Source: Rhodobacter sp. (GTDB lineage Bacteria; Pseudomonadota; Alphaproteobacteria; Rhodobacterales; Rhodobacteraceae). Taken from it: DNA of 40,511 nucleotides. A model generated the notes under the pieces. That model was given only the letters and a program-made list of their open reading frames with translations. It had not been told where the DNA came from and searched no databases. The DNA lies in contig JAJDOB010000074.1 in the NCBI GenBank assembly GCA_022340385.1, positions 1 through 40,511 of the forward strand. The letters run 5' to 3'. The position numbers and the translations under genes are program-made. Below, piece by piece: positions 24,858 through 32,652 of the stretch (position 1 is the first letter of the stretch; each line of letters begins with the position of its first letter).

Positions 24858-25658
24858 ATGAAACGTTGGATCCCCTTTATCAAGAAACCGCCTATGGTCG
24901 CCGTGATCCGCCTGAACGGCGCGATTGCCAGCGGCGGGCGCGGCAACACGCTGAACGACGCCGGGCTTGCCCCGATCATCGAACGCGCCTTTCGCAAGGC
25001 CAAACCGGCCGCCGTGGCGCTGGTCATCAATTCTCCCGGCGGTTCGCCCGCGCAATCCAGCCTGATCGGCGCGCGCATCCGGCGGCTGGCCGAAGAGCGC
25101 GACATCAAGGTCTATGCCTTTGTCGAGGATGTGGCGGCCTCGGGCGGCTACTGGCTGGCCTGTGCGGCAGACGAGATCTGGGTCGATCCCAGTTCCATCG
25201 TCGGTTCGATCGGGGTGATCTATTCCGGGTTCGGCTTTCACGACTTCATCGGCAAGCACGGCGTCGAACGCCGGGTGCACACGGCGGGCAAGTCAAAGTC
25301 GATGCTTGACCCGTTCCGCCCGGAAAACCCAAAGGATATCGCCCGGCTGCAAGTCTGGCAGCAACAGATCCACGACACGTTCATCGACCATGTCAAATCC
25401 CGGCGGGGCGCGCGGCTTTCGGACAATCCCGACTTGTTTACCGGCGACGTCTGGGTCGGCGCGAATTCGATAGAAGTCGGTCTGGCCGACGGGGTCGCCC
25501 ACATTGTGCCCAAGATGAAAGAGATCTTCGGCGACAAGGTGCGATTTGCCAATTACGGCCAGAAACGCAGCCTGTTTCAGCGGATCGGGGCCAGCCTTGC
25601 CAGCGACGCGCTTGGCATCGCCGAGGAACGCGCGCTGTATTCCCGGTTTGGCCTGTAG
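24858..25658 (+). CDS. sppA: Signal peptide peptidase SppA-type S49 serine protease
   Basis: This 266-residue ClpP-fold protease of the short SppA/SohB-like type degrades cleaved signal peptides or membrane protein fragments. The oxyanion region is INSPGGSP (about 58-64), the catalytic Ser is in VAASGGYW (about S95), and the general-base Lys is in TAGKSKSMLDPF (about K147). A typical N-terminal membrane helix is not evident, so it may be peripheral. It starts at ATG 24858 without a strong ribosome binding site. The small gene at 25659 begins directly after its stop. Confidence 0.87.
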   Translation: MKRWIPFIKKPPMVAVIRLNGAIASGGRGNTLNDAGLAPIIERAFRKAKPAAVALVINSPGGSPAQSSLIGARIRRLAEERDIKVYAFVEDVAASGGYWLACAADEIWVDPSSIVGSIGVIYSGFGFHDFIGKHGVERRVHTAGKSKSMLDPFRPENPKDIARLQVWQQQIHDTFIDHVKSRRGARLSDNPDLFTGDVWVGANSIEVGLADGVAHIVPKMKEIFGDKVRFANYGQKRSLFQRIGASLASDALGIAEERALYSRFGL

Positions 25659-25820
25659 ATGATCGTCAAGGTCATCTTCTTCTTCCTGATCTTCATGGGC
25701 GTCATGGCCATGTTCGGGCGTCTGCGCTTTCCCGGGCACAAGCTGTTGAGTAAGCGCAAATGCGCCAAATGCGGGCGCTATCGTATCGGCAAGGGGCCGT
25801 GCGACTGCGGCAAGGCGTAA
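25659..25820 (+). CDS. 53-residue membrane/zinc-ribbon protein
   Basis: The frame begins with ATG immediately after the sppA stop and runs to TAA 25818-25820. The product has one membrane helix (IVKVIFFFLIFMGVMAMFG, residues 2-20), a basic segment, and a C-terminal cysteine cluster CAKC...CDC (C35, C38, C48, C50) that could bind zinc. The composition (one hydrophobic helix, then basic and Cys residues) and the exact fit between two genes argue for a real gene. No function is known. It is probably translated by coupling with sppA, and the antiporter start follows 3 bp later. Confidence 0.75.
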   Translation: MIVKVIFFFLIFMGVMAMFGRLRFPGHKLLSKRKCAKCGRYRIGKGPCDCGKA

Positions 25821-25823
25821 GTC

Positions 25824-26762
25824 TTGGACCTGATCTATGCAATCCTTGGCCTGATCATCCTTGTGCTGGCCGGTGACGCGCTGGTGCGCGGCGCGGTCAA
25901 TCTTGCGCTGCGGCTTGGCATCCCGGCGCTGATCGTGTCGCTGACCATCGTCAGTTTCGGCACTTCCGCGCCGGAACTCTTCATCTCGATCGGTGCCGTT
26001 CTAGAGGGTGCGCCGGGCATCGCGATGGGCAATGTCGTCGGTTCCAACACCGCGAACGTGCTGCTGGTGATGGGCATTCCGGCGCTGATATCGGGGATCG
26101 ACACGCATCTCAGCGACACCCGCAAAAGCTATCTGGTGATGATGATCGCCAGCCTCTGGTTCATCGCCCTGTGCTTTTTCGGCCCGCTGTTCTGGGTGCA
26201 CGGGGTGCTGCTGCTGATTCCGCTGGCGGTCATCCTGACCGATCAGGGGCTGGAGGCGCGCGCGCATTCCAGGGCCCGCAGAAATGACGAAAAGGTAGAG
26301 GGCGCCGACCCGCGGATGCCGGGCTGGCGGATCGCGTTGTATCTGGTTCTTGGCCTTGTGGGGCTGCCGCTGGGCGCGCATCTGCTGGTCGACGCATCGG
26401 TCAATATCGCCACCGCGATGGGTGTCAGCGAAACCGTGATCGGCCTGACGCTGGTCGCCGTGGGCACCTCGCTGCCGGAACTGGCGACAACGGTGATGGC
26501 CGCCCTGCGCCGCCAGGCCGAGGTTGCGCTGGGCAATGTCATCGGGTCGAACCTGTTCAACCTGCTGGGCATCATCGGCGTGGCCTCGATCTTTGGCGAG
26601 ATCCCGGTCGAGCCGGCGTTCCTGCGCTTTGACCTCTGGGTGATGCTGGCGGCCTCTGTGGTGCTGGGCCCGTTCGTCCTGATGCGCGTCAACATGAGCA
26701 AACGCTTCGGCGCGCTGTTGTGTGCGCTCTACATCGCCTATGTGGTAGTTGTGCTGCAGTAG
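25824..26762 (+). CDS. Calcium/sodium antiporter, CaCA superfamily (YrbG-like)
   Basis: The 312-residue, roughly ten-helix inner-membrane exchanger has both signature alpha repeats: SFGTSAPELFISIGAVLEG with AMGNVVGSNTANVLL, and AVGTSLPELATTVMAA with ALGNVIGSNLFNLLG. The acidic PEL residues and GNVxGSN motifs are intact. The start is TTG 25824, 3 bp after the small gene, with AAGGCG upstream; a nearby ATG is out of frame. A cytoplasmic charged loop (ARAHSRARRNDEKVEG) separates the halves. Confidence 0.93.
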   Translation: MDLIYAILGLIILVLAGDALVRGAVNLALRLGIPALIVSLTIVSFGTSAPELFISIGAVLEGAPGIAMGNVVGSNTANVLLVMGIPALISGIDTHLSDTRKSYLVMMIASLWFIALCFFGPLFWVHGVLLLIPLAVILTDQGLEARAHSRARRNDEKVEGADPRMPGWRIALYLVLGLVGLPLGAHLLVDASVNIATAMGVSETVIGLTLVAVGTSLPELATTVMAALRRQAEVALGNVIGSNLFNLLGIIGVASIFGEIPVEPAFLRFDLWVMLAASVVLGPFVLMRVNMSKRFGALLCALYIAYVVVVLQ

Positions 26763-26774
26763 GAAGACGATGCG

Positions 26775-27569
26775 ATGCAGATCAGGAATGCGCTGATTAC
26801 CGGGGCGGGCACCCGGCTGGGCCGGGCCATGGCGCTGGCTTTGGGCGAGGCCGGCTTTGACGTGGCGGTGCATTATCGCACCTCCGAAGAAGCGGCCCGC
26901 GCGCTGGCCGTGGAGTTGCGCGCCATGGGCCGCACCGCCACCACGCACCGGGCCGACCTGCTGGACGAGGACGCGACCCGGGCCCTGTTGCCGGCTGTGG
27001 CGCGGGCGCTGGACGGCCCTGTGACGCTGCTGATCAACAACGCCTCGATCTTCGACCATGACACGCTGCAAACCGCGACGCTTGACAGCTGGACGCGCCA
27101 TATGGGCACCAATCTGCGCGCGCCTTTCGTTCTGACGCAGGCACTGGCGGCGCAGGCCCCGGCGGCGACGACCGATCAGCGCGGAGAGCAGGTGGCACAG
27201 GCGCTGGTGGTCAACATGATCGACCAGCGGGTGCGCAAGCTGACGCCGGAATTCATGACCTATACGCTGGCCAAATGGGGCCTGTGGGGCCTGACCCAGA
27301 CGGCGGCGCAGGCACTCGCCCCTAACGTGCGTGTCAATGCAATCGGTCCCGGCCCGACGATGCAGGCAACCCGGCAATCGGATGCGCATTTCGCCCGCCA
27401 GCGTGCCGCAACCGTGTTGCAACGCGGCTCGAATGCGCAGGATGTTACGGCCGCGCTTTTGTATTTGGTGAATGCGCCGGGCGTGACCGGACAGCTGATC
27501 TGCACCGATGGCGGGCAGCATCTGGGGTGGCGCACGCCCGATATTCTGGGCGTGGAACCGCCGGGATAG
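26775..27569 (+). CDS. Pteridine-reductase-like short-chain dehydrogenase
   Basis: The 264-residue SDR resembles PTR1/FolM-type reductases: TGAGTRLGRAMA (the Arg-containing nucleotide motif), VHYRTS (NADP selectivity), NNAS, a YTLAK catalytic motif and INAIGPGPT-like NAIGPGPTMQ. Such enzymes reduce dihydropteridines such as dihydromonapterin; the substrate here is not proven. ATG 26775 has AGGAAGA upstream; a second ATG at 26770 is out of frame. It starts 12 bp after the antiporter and is probably in the same transcript. Confidence 0.83.
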   Translation: MQIRNALITGAGTRLGRAMALALGEAGFDVAVHYRTSEEAARALAVELRAMGRTATTHRADLLDEDATRALLPAVARALDGPVTLLINNASIFDHDTLQTATLDSWTRHMGTNLRAPFVLTQALAAQAPAATTDQRGEQVAQALVVNMIDQRVRKLTPEFMTYTLAKWGLWGLTQTAAQALAPNVRVNAIGPGPTMQATRQSDAHFARQRAATVLQRGSNAQDVTAALLYLVNAPGVTGQLICTDGGQHLGWRTPDILGVEPPG

Positions 27570-27666
27570 GCCGCGATTTCCGCCAATCCCCGCCAGACTT
27601 GTGCACCTCTCGCTAAAGCTTCACAAATCCGTTACGAAAACTCTAATAAAAACAACTGTTTAGAAA

Positions 27667-27696
27667 TTGACAATAATTCTTTTGTTTGGATTCAAT
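27667..27696 (+). promoter_or_regulatory. Candidate uvrC promoter
   Basis: A perfect -35 TTGACA (27667-27672) and an 18-bp spacer precede TTCAAT (27691-27696, 4 of 6 to TATAAT). The expected start is just before the CTTGCAAG palindrome and the hairpin. Confidence 0.45.
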
Positions 27697-27708
27697 GACT
27701 TGCAAGAG

Positions 27709-27725
27709 TGCCTATTTTTTAGGCA
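27709..27725 (+). promoter_or_regulatory. Hairpin or operator in the uvrC leader
   Basis: TGCCTA (27709-27714) and TAGGCA (27720-27725) form a perfect dyad around TTTTT, immediately downstream of the predicted transcription start. Confidence 0.45.
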
Positions 27726-27870
27726 GATCAATGAAGCAGGCTGAATCAAACAGAAATTTCCGGGTCGCCCAATCTTACCACCAGAGTTATCCCCAGAAAT
27801 CGTGGATTTGTTTTCTCTTGTCTTGGCCCTCATATGATTGCAGCAAACCGGGGAATCACGAAGCCATCGA

Positions 27871-29739
27871 ATGACCGAAACCGACATCTCTGCACCGCCC
27901 TCCGGGTTTGACGTGATCAGGGGGTATCTCCGGACCCTCGATTCCAGCCCCGGCGTGTACCGGATGCTGGATGCGCAGAACCGTGTTCTTTACGTCGGCA
28001 AGGCGCGCAACCTCAAGGCGCGCGTGTCGAACTATTCGCGCCCCACCGGGCACAGCCCCCGGATCGACCGGATGATCCGCGCCACCGCGTCGATGATGTT
28101 CCTGACGACGCGCACAGAGACCGAGGCGCTGCTGCTGGAACAGAACCTGATCAAGCAGCTGAAACCGCGCTACAATGTGCTGCTGCGCGACGACAAGTCC
28201 TTTCCGAACATCCTTGTCGCCAAGGATCACGGCTTTCCCCAGATCAAGAAGCACCGCGGCGCGAAAAAGGAAAAGGGCGCCTATTACGGCCCCTTCGCCA
28301 GCGCCGGGGCGGTGAACCGCACGCTGAACCAGTTGCAGAAGGTCTTCCTGCTGCGCAACTGCACCGATTCCACGTTCGAGGCGCGCACCCGGCCTTGTCT
28401 TCTGTACCAGATAAAGCGCTGTTCCGCCCCCTGCGTCGACCATATATCCACGGCCGACTACGCCACGCTGGTCGGCGACGCCGAACGCTTTCTTCTGGGC
28501 AAATCCACCAATGTGCAGGAACAGCTGGCGGGCCAGATGCAGGCCGCCAGCGACGCGATGGAATTTGAACGCGCCGCCGCCCTGCGCGACCGGATTCGCG
28601 CGCTGACCCAGGTGCAGGGCAGCCAGGGCATCAACCCGCGCGGCGTGCCGGAGGCGGACGTGATCGCGCTGCATATCGACGGCGGGCAGGCCTGCGTGCA
28701 GGTGTTCTTCATCCGTGCGCACCAGAACTGGGGCAACCGCGACTATTACCCGCGTCTGGGCGGCACCGAATCCCCGAGCGAAGTTTTGCAGGCCTTTGTC
28801 GGGCAGTTCTACGACAACAAGGAACCGCCGCGGCAACTGATCCTCAGCCATGACATCGAGGATCCCGACCTGATGGCAGAGGCGCTCAGCGACAAGGCCG
28901 GGCGCAAGGTCGAGATTCTGGTGCCGCAGCGGGGTGAAAAGGCCGAACTGGTGGCCGGTGCCACCCGCAACGCCCGCGAAAGCCTGGCCCGCAGGATGGC
29001 GGAAACCGCAACCCAGGGCAAATTGCTGAAGGGTCTGGCAGAGGCGTTCGAACTTGCCGCCCCCCCGACCCGGATAGAGGTTTACGACAACAGCCATATC
29101 CAGGGCACAAACGCGGTCGGCGCGATGATCGTCGCCGGTCCCGACGGGCTGATGAAATCGCAATACCGCAAGTTCAACATCAAGGGGGACGACCTGACAC
29201 CGGGCGACGATTTCGGGATGATGAAAGAGGTGATGACCCGCCGGTTCCGGCGTCTGATCAAGGAAGACCCGGACCGCACCGGCGGCACCTGGCCCGATCT
29301 GCTGCTGATCGACGGCGGCGCCGGGCAGGTCAGCGCCGTGCGCGAGATCATGGCCGAACATGGCGTCGGCGACATTCCGATGGTCGGGGTCGCCAAGGGC
29401 GTCGACCGCGATGCCGGCAAAGAGGAATTCCACCGCACGGGACAGCGGGTGACGGCGCTGCGCCACAACGATCCGGTGCTTTATTTCATCCAGCGTCTGC
29501 GGGACGAGGCGCACCGCTTTGCCATCGGCACCCACCGCGCCAAACGCGCCAAGGCCATCGGTGCCACGCCGCTCGACGATGTGCCCGGCGTCGGCGCCAC
29601 CCGCAAGCGCGCGCTGCTGGCGCATTTCGGCAGCGCCAAGGCCGTTGCGCGCGCCGATCTTGGCGATCTCAGGGCGGTCGACGGCATTTCCGAACGGATT
29701 GCCGAAACCATCTATGACTATTTCCACGAAAAGGGCTAA
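27871..29739 (+). CDS. uvrC: Excinuclease ABC subunit C
   Basis: The 622-residue UvrC makes the dual incisions around DNA damage with UvrA and UvrB. The N-terminal GIY-YIG nuclease is visible at PGVYRML...VLYVGKA (about 30-45), the UVR motif at [16 protein letters not shown] (about 228), the RNase H-like second nuclease at [18 protein letters not shown], and two C-terminal helix-hairpin-helix motifs at [16 protein letters not shown] and [15 protein letters not shown] 27871 was chosen over the TTG 33 bp upstream because the protein family begins near this point; neither has a strong ribosome binding site. Confidence 0.96.
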   Translation: MTETDISAPPSGFDVIRGYLRTLDSSPGVYRMLDAQNRVLYVGKARNLKARVSNYSRPTGHSPRIDRMIRATASMMFLTTRTETEALLLEQNLIKQLKPRYNVLLRDDKSFPNILVAKDHGFPQIKKHRGAKKEKGAYYGPFASAGAVNRTLNQLQKVFLLRNCTDSTFEARTRPCLLYQIKRCSAPCVDHISTADYATLVGDAERFLLGKSTNVQEQLAGQMQAASDAMEFERAAALRDRIRALTQVQGSQGINPRGVPEADVIALHIDGGQACVQVFFIRAHQNWGNRDYYPRLGGTESPSEVLQAFVGQFYDNKEPPRQLILSHDIEDPDLMAEALSDKAGRKVEILVPQRGEKAELVAGATRNARESLARRMAETATQGKLLKGLAEAFELAAPPTRIEVYDNSHIQGTNAVGAMIVAGPDGLMKSQYRKFNIKGDDLTPGDDFGMMKEVMTRRFRRLIKEDPDRTGGTWPDLLLIDGGAGQVSAVREIMAEHGVGDIPMVGVAKGVDRDAGKEEFHRTGQRVTALRHNDPVLYFIQRLRDEAHRFAIGTHRAKRAKAIGATPLDDVPGVGATRKRALLAHFGSAKAVARADLGDLRAVDGISERIAETIYDYFHEKG

Positions 29740-29814
29740 GACCGCGCGGCGCCAATTTTGAACCATGGCGCGGCCTGCGCCGACCCATGGATACAAAACC
29801 ATGGAGACCGCATC

Positions 29815-30249
29815 ATGAAACGCATTGCCCTGATTGCCGCCGCCGTTCTTGGACTGACGATGTCGGCACATACCGCATCCGCAATCTGCCTTGCCCAGCC
29901 CGAAAACGGCAACTGGCGCAACATCGATTCCAACACGCGCTCGATCACCCGCGCGACGATCCGCTTCCAGTGTCAGGACCAGATCCTGAACGGCCGCCCG
30001 TATCCGCCCGGCGCGCCGTGGTACATCCACCTCTGGGGCTCGTGCTCGCCCAGCGACTGTGACTGGGGCGAGGTGCCGGCCCGCCGGCTGGAAAACGGCT
30101 GGATCTTCGGGCGCATCGACCAGGGATTCGCGCGCCGCGAACTTTGGGTCAAGATGAGCGGCGGACGCCTGCGGGTCTATGTCCGCACCGATTTCACCGA
30201 TCCCAACCGCGCCGATTACAACACCGACAACTTTTTCACCATGTACTGA
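29815..30249 (+). CDS. Secreted four-cysteine protein of unknown function
   Basis: The 144-residue protein has a clear signal peptide (MKRIALIAAAVLGLTMSAH, cleavage probably after ASA at residue 23). The mature protein has four cysteines (C25, C53, C77, C82), fit for two disulfides, and is rich in aromatic and Arg residues with beta-strand-like spacing (WYIHLWGS, WIFGRIDQGF, LWVKMSG). Periplasmic or extracellular export is expected. No family is recognised. GGAG lies 8 bases before the ATG, and a strong terminator follows. It is a monocistronic gene between uvrC and pgsA. Confidence 0.8.
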   Translation: MKRIALIAAAVLGLTMSAHTASAICLAQPENGNWRNIDSNTRSITRATIRFQCQDQILNGRPYPPGAPWYIHLWGSCSPSDCDWGEVPARRLENGWIFGRIDQGFARRELWVKMSGGRLRVYVRTDFTDPNRADYNTDNFFTMY

Positions 30250-30283
30250 ACCGGCATCACTGCCTTACCCGTCTGCCATGCCA

Positions 30284-30326
30284 CGCGATCCGAGAACCGG
30301 CCTTGCGCCTTTCGGATCGCGCTTTT
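30284..30326 (+). terminator. Terminator after the secreted protein gene
   Basis: A perfect 10-bp stem (CGCGATCCGA 30284-30293 with TCGGATCGCG 30312-30321) with an 18-base loop is followed by CTTTT. Confidence 0.7.
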
Positions 30327-30351
30327 CCGCGGACCGGCACACAGCGTCTTT

Positions 30352-30370
30352 CCTGTCCGTCAAGGACAGG
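30352..30370 (+). promoter_or_regulatory. Hairpin next to the pgsA ribosome binding site
   Basis: CCTGTCC (30352-30358) pairs perfectly with GGACAGG (30364-30370) around GTCAA. The Shine-Dalgarno AGGAAG begins three bases later at 30373. The stem does not include the Shine-Dalgarno, so it could protect the 5' end or modulate ribosome loading. Confidence 0.45.
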
Positions 30371-30383
30371 GTAGGAAGCTGGC

Positions 30384-31058
30384 ATGACGTGGACCATCCC
30401 GAACATACTGACCGTGCTCCGCCTTTTGGCGGCGCCCGGCGTTGCGATCATGTTTCTGTATTTCGCGCGCCCCTGGGCCGACTGGTTCGCGCTGCTGCTG
30501 TTCATCGCCGCCGCGATCACCGACTACATAGATGGTTATCTGGCGCGCGCCTGGAAACAGGAAACCGTCTTTGGCGCTATGCTTGACCCGATCGCCGACA
30601 AGGCGATGGTGGTGATCGCGCTGCTGGTGATTACCGGCTTTTCCGGCATGAACCCGTGGATATTGCTGCCCGCCGTGGTGATTCTGTTCCGCGAAATCTT
30701 TGTATCCGGCCTGCGTGAATACCTTGGCGCGCGCATGGGCAAGCTGAAGGTGACGCAGATCGCCAAATACAAGACCTTCGCCCAGATGGTCGCGCTGACC
30801 GTGCTGTTCGCCACCGGTATCTTCGAACATAACTACATCGAACGCACGGTGGGCATGGATGAAACCATCGTGCAGCAGATCCTGTCGGGCGAACTGGCCG
30901 ATACCGTGGGGCTGAATTTCAACGTTGCCGGGGCGTATTACAGCTGGTGGGGCGGGGTCGTGCTGCTGTGGGTCGCCGCGGCGCTGACGCTGCTGTCAGG
31001 GCTCGACTACTTTCGCAAGTCGCTGCCCTATCTGCGCGACAAGGATTATGGCGGATGA
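30384..31058 (+). CDS. pgsA: CDP-diacylglycerol-glycerol-3-phosphate 3-phosphatidyltransferase
   Basis: This 224-residue membrane enzyme makes phosphatidylglycerol phosphate from CDP-diacylglycerol and glycerol-3-phosphate, the committed step to phosphatidylglycerol. The complete CDP-alcohol phosphatase/transferase motif is present as DYIDGYLARAWKQ continuing to GAMLDPIADK. NILTVLRLLAAP at the N-terminus is also typical. It has about five membrane helices, plus an insert near 150-190 (IERTVGMDETIVQQIL) more usual in alphaproteobacterial PgsA. The stop overlaps the moaD start (ATGA). Confidence 0.93.
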   Translation: MTWTIPNILTVLRLLAAPGVAIMFLYFARPWADWFALLLFIAAAITDYIDGYLARAWKQETVFGAMLDPIADKAMVVIALLVITGFSGMNPWILLPAVVILFREIFVSGLREYLGARMGKLKVTQIAKYKTFAQMVALTVLFATGIFEHNYIERTVGMDETIVQQILSGELADTVGLNFNVAGAYYSWWGGVVLLWVAAALTLLSGLDYFRKSLPYLRDKDYGG

Positions 31059-31300
31059 ACGTGATGTATTTCGCCTGGGTGCGCGAACGCATCGGGCTGC
31101 CGCAGGAACAGGTCGAGACCAAGGCCGCGACCGTGGCCGATCTGGTCGCGGAACTGAAAGCGCGCGAGCCGCGCTACGCGGCCGCCTTTGCCGACACATC
31201 AGCCCTGCGGGTGGCGCTGGATCAGGAACTGTCCTCTTTCGATGCACCGCTGAAGGGCGTGCGCGAGGTCGCGTTCTTCCCGCCGATGACCGGCGGCTGA
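31055..31300 (+). CDS. moaD: Molybdopterin synthase small subunit MoaD
   Basis: The 81-residue ubiquitin-like sulfur carrier ends in the required Gly-Gly (FFPPMTGG), which is thiocarboxylated for sulfur transfer to precursor Z. The N-terminal MYFAWVRERIG is the family beta-strand start. It begins at an ATGA overlap with pgsA and is followed one base later by moaE. Confidence 0.93.
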   Translation: MNVMYFAWVRERIGLPQEQVETKAATVADLVAELKAREPRYAAAFADTSALRVALDQELSSFDAPLKGVREVAFFPPMTGG

Positions 31301-31301
31301 G

Positions 31302-31742
31302 ATGAGCGTCCGGGTGCAGTCCGCGCCGTTCGATGTCGGCGCCGAATTGCAGGGCTTCGCGCAGGGCCTGCCGGGCGTCGGCGCGCAGGTCAGCTTTACC
31401 GGAATCGTGCGCGATGACACCGGCACGCTGCGGCACATGCTGATAGAACATTACCCGGGCATGACCGAAAAGGCGATCGCGGCGATCGAGGCAGAGGCGG
31501 TCGCGCGCTGGCACCTGTTGGACAGTCTGGTGATCCACCGCTACGGCCCGCTGAAACCGGCCGAGCAGATCATGATGGTCGCCACCGCCGCACCCCATCG
31601 CGCCGACGCCTTTGCGGCGGCCGAATTCCTGATGGACTACCTGAAATCGCGCGCGCCGTTCTGGAAACAGGAAGTGACGGATCAGGGCGCCGAATGGGTC
31701 GCGGCCCGGGACGCCGACGAGGACGCGCTGCGGCGCTGGTAG
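31302..31742 (+). CDS. moaE: Molybdopterin synthase catalytic subunit MoaE
   Basis: The 146-residue catalytic subunit forms a heterotetramer with MoaD and makes molybdopterin from cyclic pyranopterin monophosphate. Conserved blocks are SFTGIVRD, LIEHYPGMTEK, IHRYGPLKPAEQI, PHRADAF and the active-site LKSRAPFWKQE with two lysines. It converges on the minus-strand cupin gene with a 12-bp gap. Confidence 0.94.
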   Translation: MSVRVQSAPFDVGAELQGFAQGLPGVGAQVSFTGIVRDDTGTLRHMLIEHYPGMTEKAIAAIEAEAVARWHLLDSLVIHRYGPLKPAEQIMMVATAAPHRADAFAAAEFLMDYLKSRAPFWKQEVTDQGAEWVAARDADEDALRRW

Positions 31743-31754
31743 CGGCCGGCCCGG

Positions 31755-32135
31755 CTAGCCCTTTATCTCGATCCGGATGCCGTGGATGTTCGTCTCACCC
31801 TTGTTCAGCACGCGTCCAAGCGGCTGTGGCGCCATATGCACGACAAGACTGCTCTGGCCATCCCATTCCTCGATGGCGCGGATCACGTCGCGGCTTGGCG
31901 GCAGTTCGACACCCTCTGGCGAGATGTCCCTTACCCCGTCGTGGATCTGGTCGAGAACGAAGACCGACGGCCAGCGATGGTGATGCAGGGGCTCTTCGTC
32001 CTGCGGTTCAAGGGTGACTTCGAGAACGCGAAGCTTTTCATTTTCAAACAGCACCTTGTGATGCTTTGGCGCAGCGGCGACGGCATCGAATTCGGGATCC
32101 CACGTCAGTGGATCCGAGTGTTCTTCAGTTTGCAT
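31755..32135 (-). CDS. Cupin-fold protein of unknown function
   Basis: The 126-residue single-domain protein has a cupin metal-binding motif EPLHHHRWPSVFVL followed by a second strand pair (VVHMAPQPLGR). Three adjacent histidines suggest a bound metal. The second cupin motif is weak. Substrate and role are unknown. A good Shine-Dalgarno (GAGGGAATACACA before the ATG) supports the start. It is transcribed alone, away from a 190-bp gap. Confidence 0.75.
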   Translation of the reverse strand: MQTEEHSDPLTWDPEFDAVAAAPKHHKVLFENEKLRVLEVTLEPQDEEPLHHHRWPSVFVLDQIHDGVRDISPEGVELPPSRDVIRAIEEWDGQSSLVVHMAPQPLGRVLNKGETNIHGIRIEIKG

Positions 32136-32325
32136 GTGTATTCCCTCAGCAAGCGATCGCGGGCATCACGAATCAATAATTGCGATGACCTGGCCGCACT
32201 CTAGCACACAATTTTTCCAGAAATGGCGGAAGGGCCGATACGGGATCAGCCTACCGCAGGATTTGCGCGCGCCAAGCCCACTGCATTGGGGCCGATCGGG
32301 GGACGCAAATGCTTTGGTCGATCCA

Positions 32326-32652
32326 CTAGCCTGCGTTCATCCGTTCGATGTAGCTTCTCAGTTCCTCGGTCTCGTGGCGCGCTTCGCGCAACCCGTCCAT
32401 CGCGGCGCGCAGTTCGGCTTCGGTCTGGCTTTGCTGGTTGGACATTTCCGCCTCGCGCTGCTGGAAATAGGTCACCGTCTGGTCGCGCTGTTCCTCGGCC
32501 TCGTGCAGGGCCTGCGCCATCTTGTCCAGCTCGCTCATGTCCGACTGCGCGACGCGGGCAAAGCGATGCACCAGCCAATGGGCGAACCAGCCCATCACGA
32601 AGGCGACAAACAGGATGCTTGCGGTGACGGCGATAAACTCAGTTCTGTCCAT
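32326..32652 (-). CDS. Small membrane-anchored coiled-coil protein
   Basis: The 108-residue protein has one membrane helix (FIAVTASILFVAFVMGWFAHWLV, about 5-27) and a long Glu/Gln/Arg-rich coiled coil from about 38 to 108. It starts at ATG 32652, inside the 3' end of the OmpA-family gene, so the two are translationally coupled; an in-frame ATG 15 bp upstream is also possible. It may form a complex with the OmpA-like protein in the cell envelope, which is inference from overlap alone. Confidence 0.75.
   Translation of the reverse strand: MDRTEFIAVTASILFVAFVMGWFAHWLVHRFARVAQSDMSELDKMAQALHEAEEQRDQTVTYFQQREAEMSNQQSQTEAELRAAMDGLREARHETEELRSYIERMNAG

Larger units (their letters stand above)
27570..27870. 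other. AT-rich intergenic region before uvrC
   Basis: No gene is supported in these 301 bp, which are visibly poorer in G+C than the flanks. Contents are an AAACA-AC-TGTTT dyad (27650-27661), a promoter-like pair (27667-27696), the 8-bp palindrome CTTGCAAG (27699-27706), a TGCCTA-N5-TAGGCA hairpin (27709-27725), and one near-DnaA-box TTATCCCCA (27787-27795). A 62-codon open frame here has no Shine-Dalgarno or gene-like composition. Confidence 0.6.

Noticed and set aside
27787-27795. TTATCCCCA as a DnaA box or origin
   Set aside because: A single box with one mismatch and no cluster, dnaA or other origin gene nearby.
27686-27874. 62-codon plus-strand frame before uvrC
   Set aside because: Lies in the AT-rich regulatory gap, starts inside a probable promoter, and has no Shine-Dalgarno or family-like sequence.
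27856-30030. Long minus-strand frame of 724 codons
   Set aside because: Antisense to uvrC and the secreted-protein gene; no recognisable protein features.
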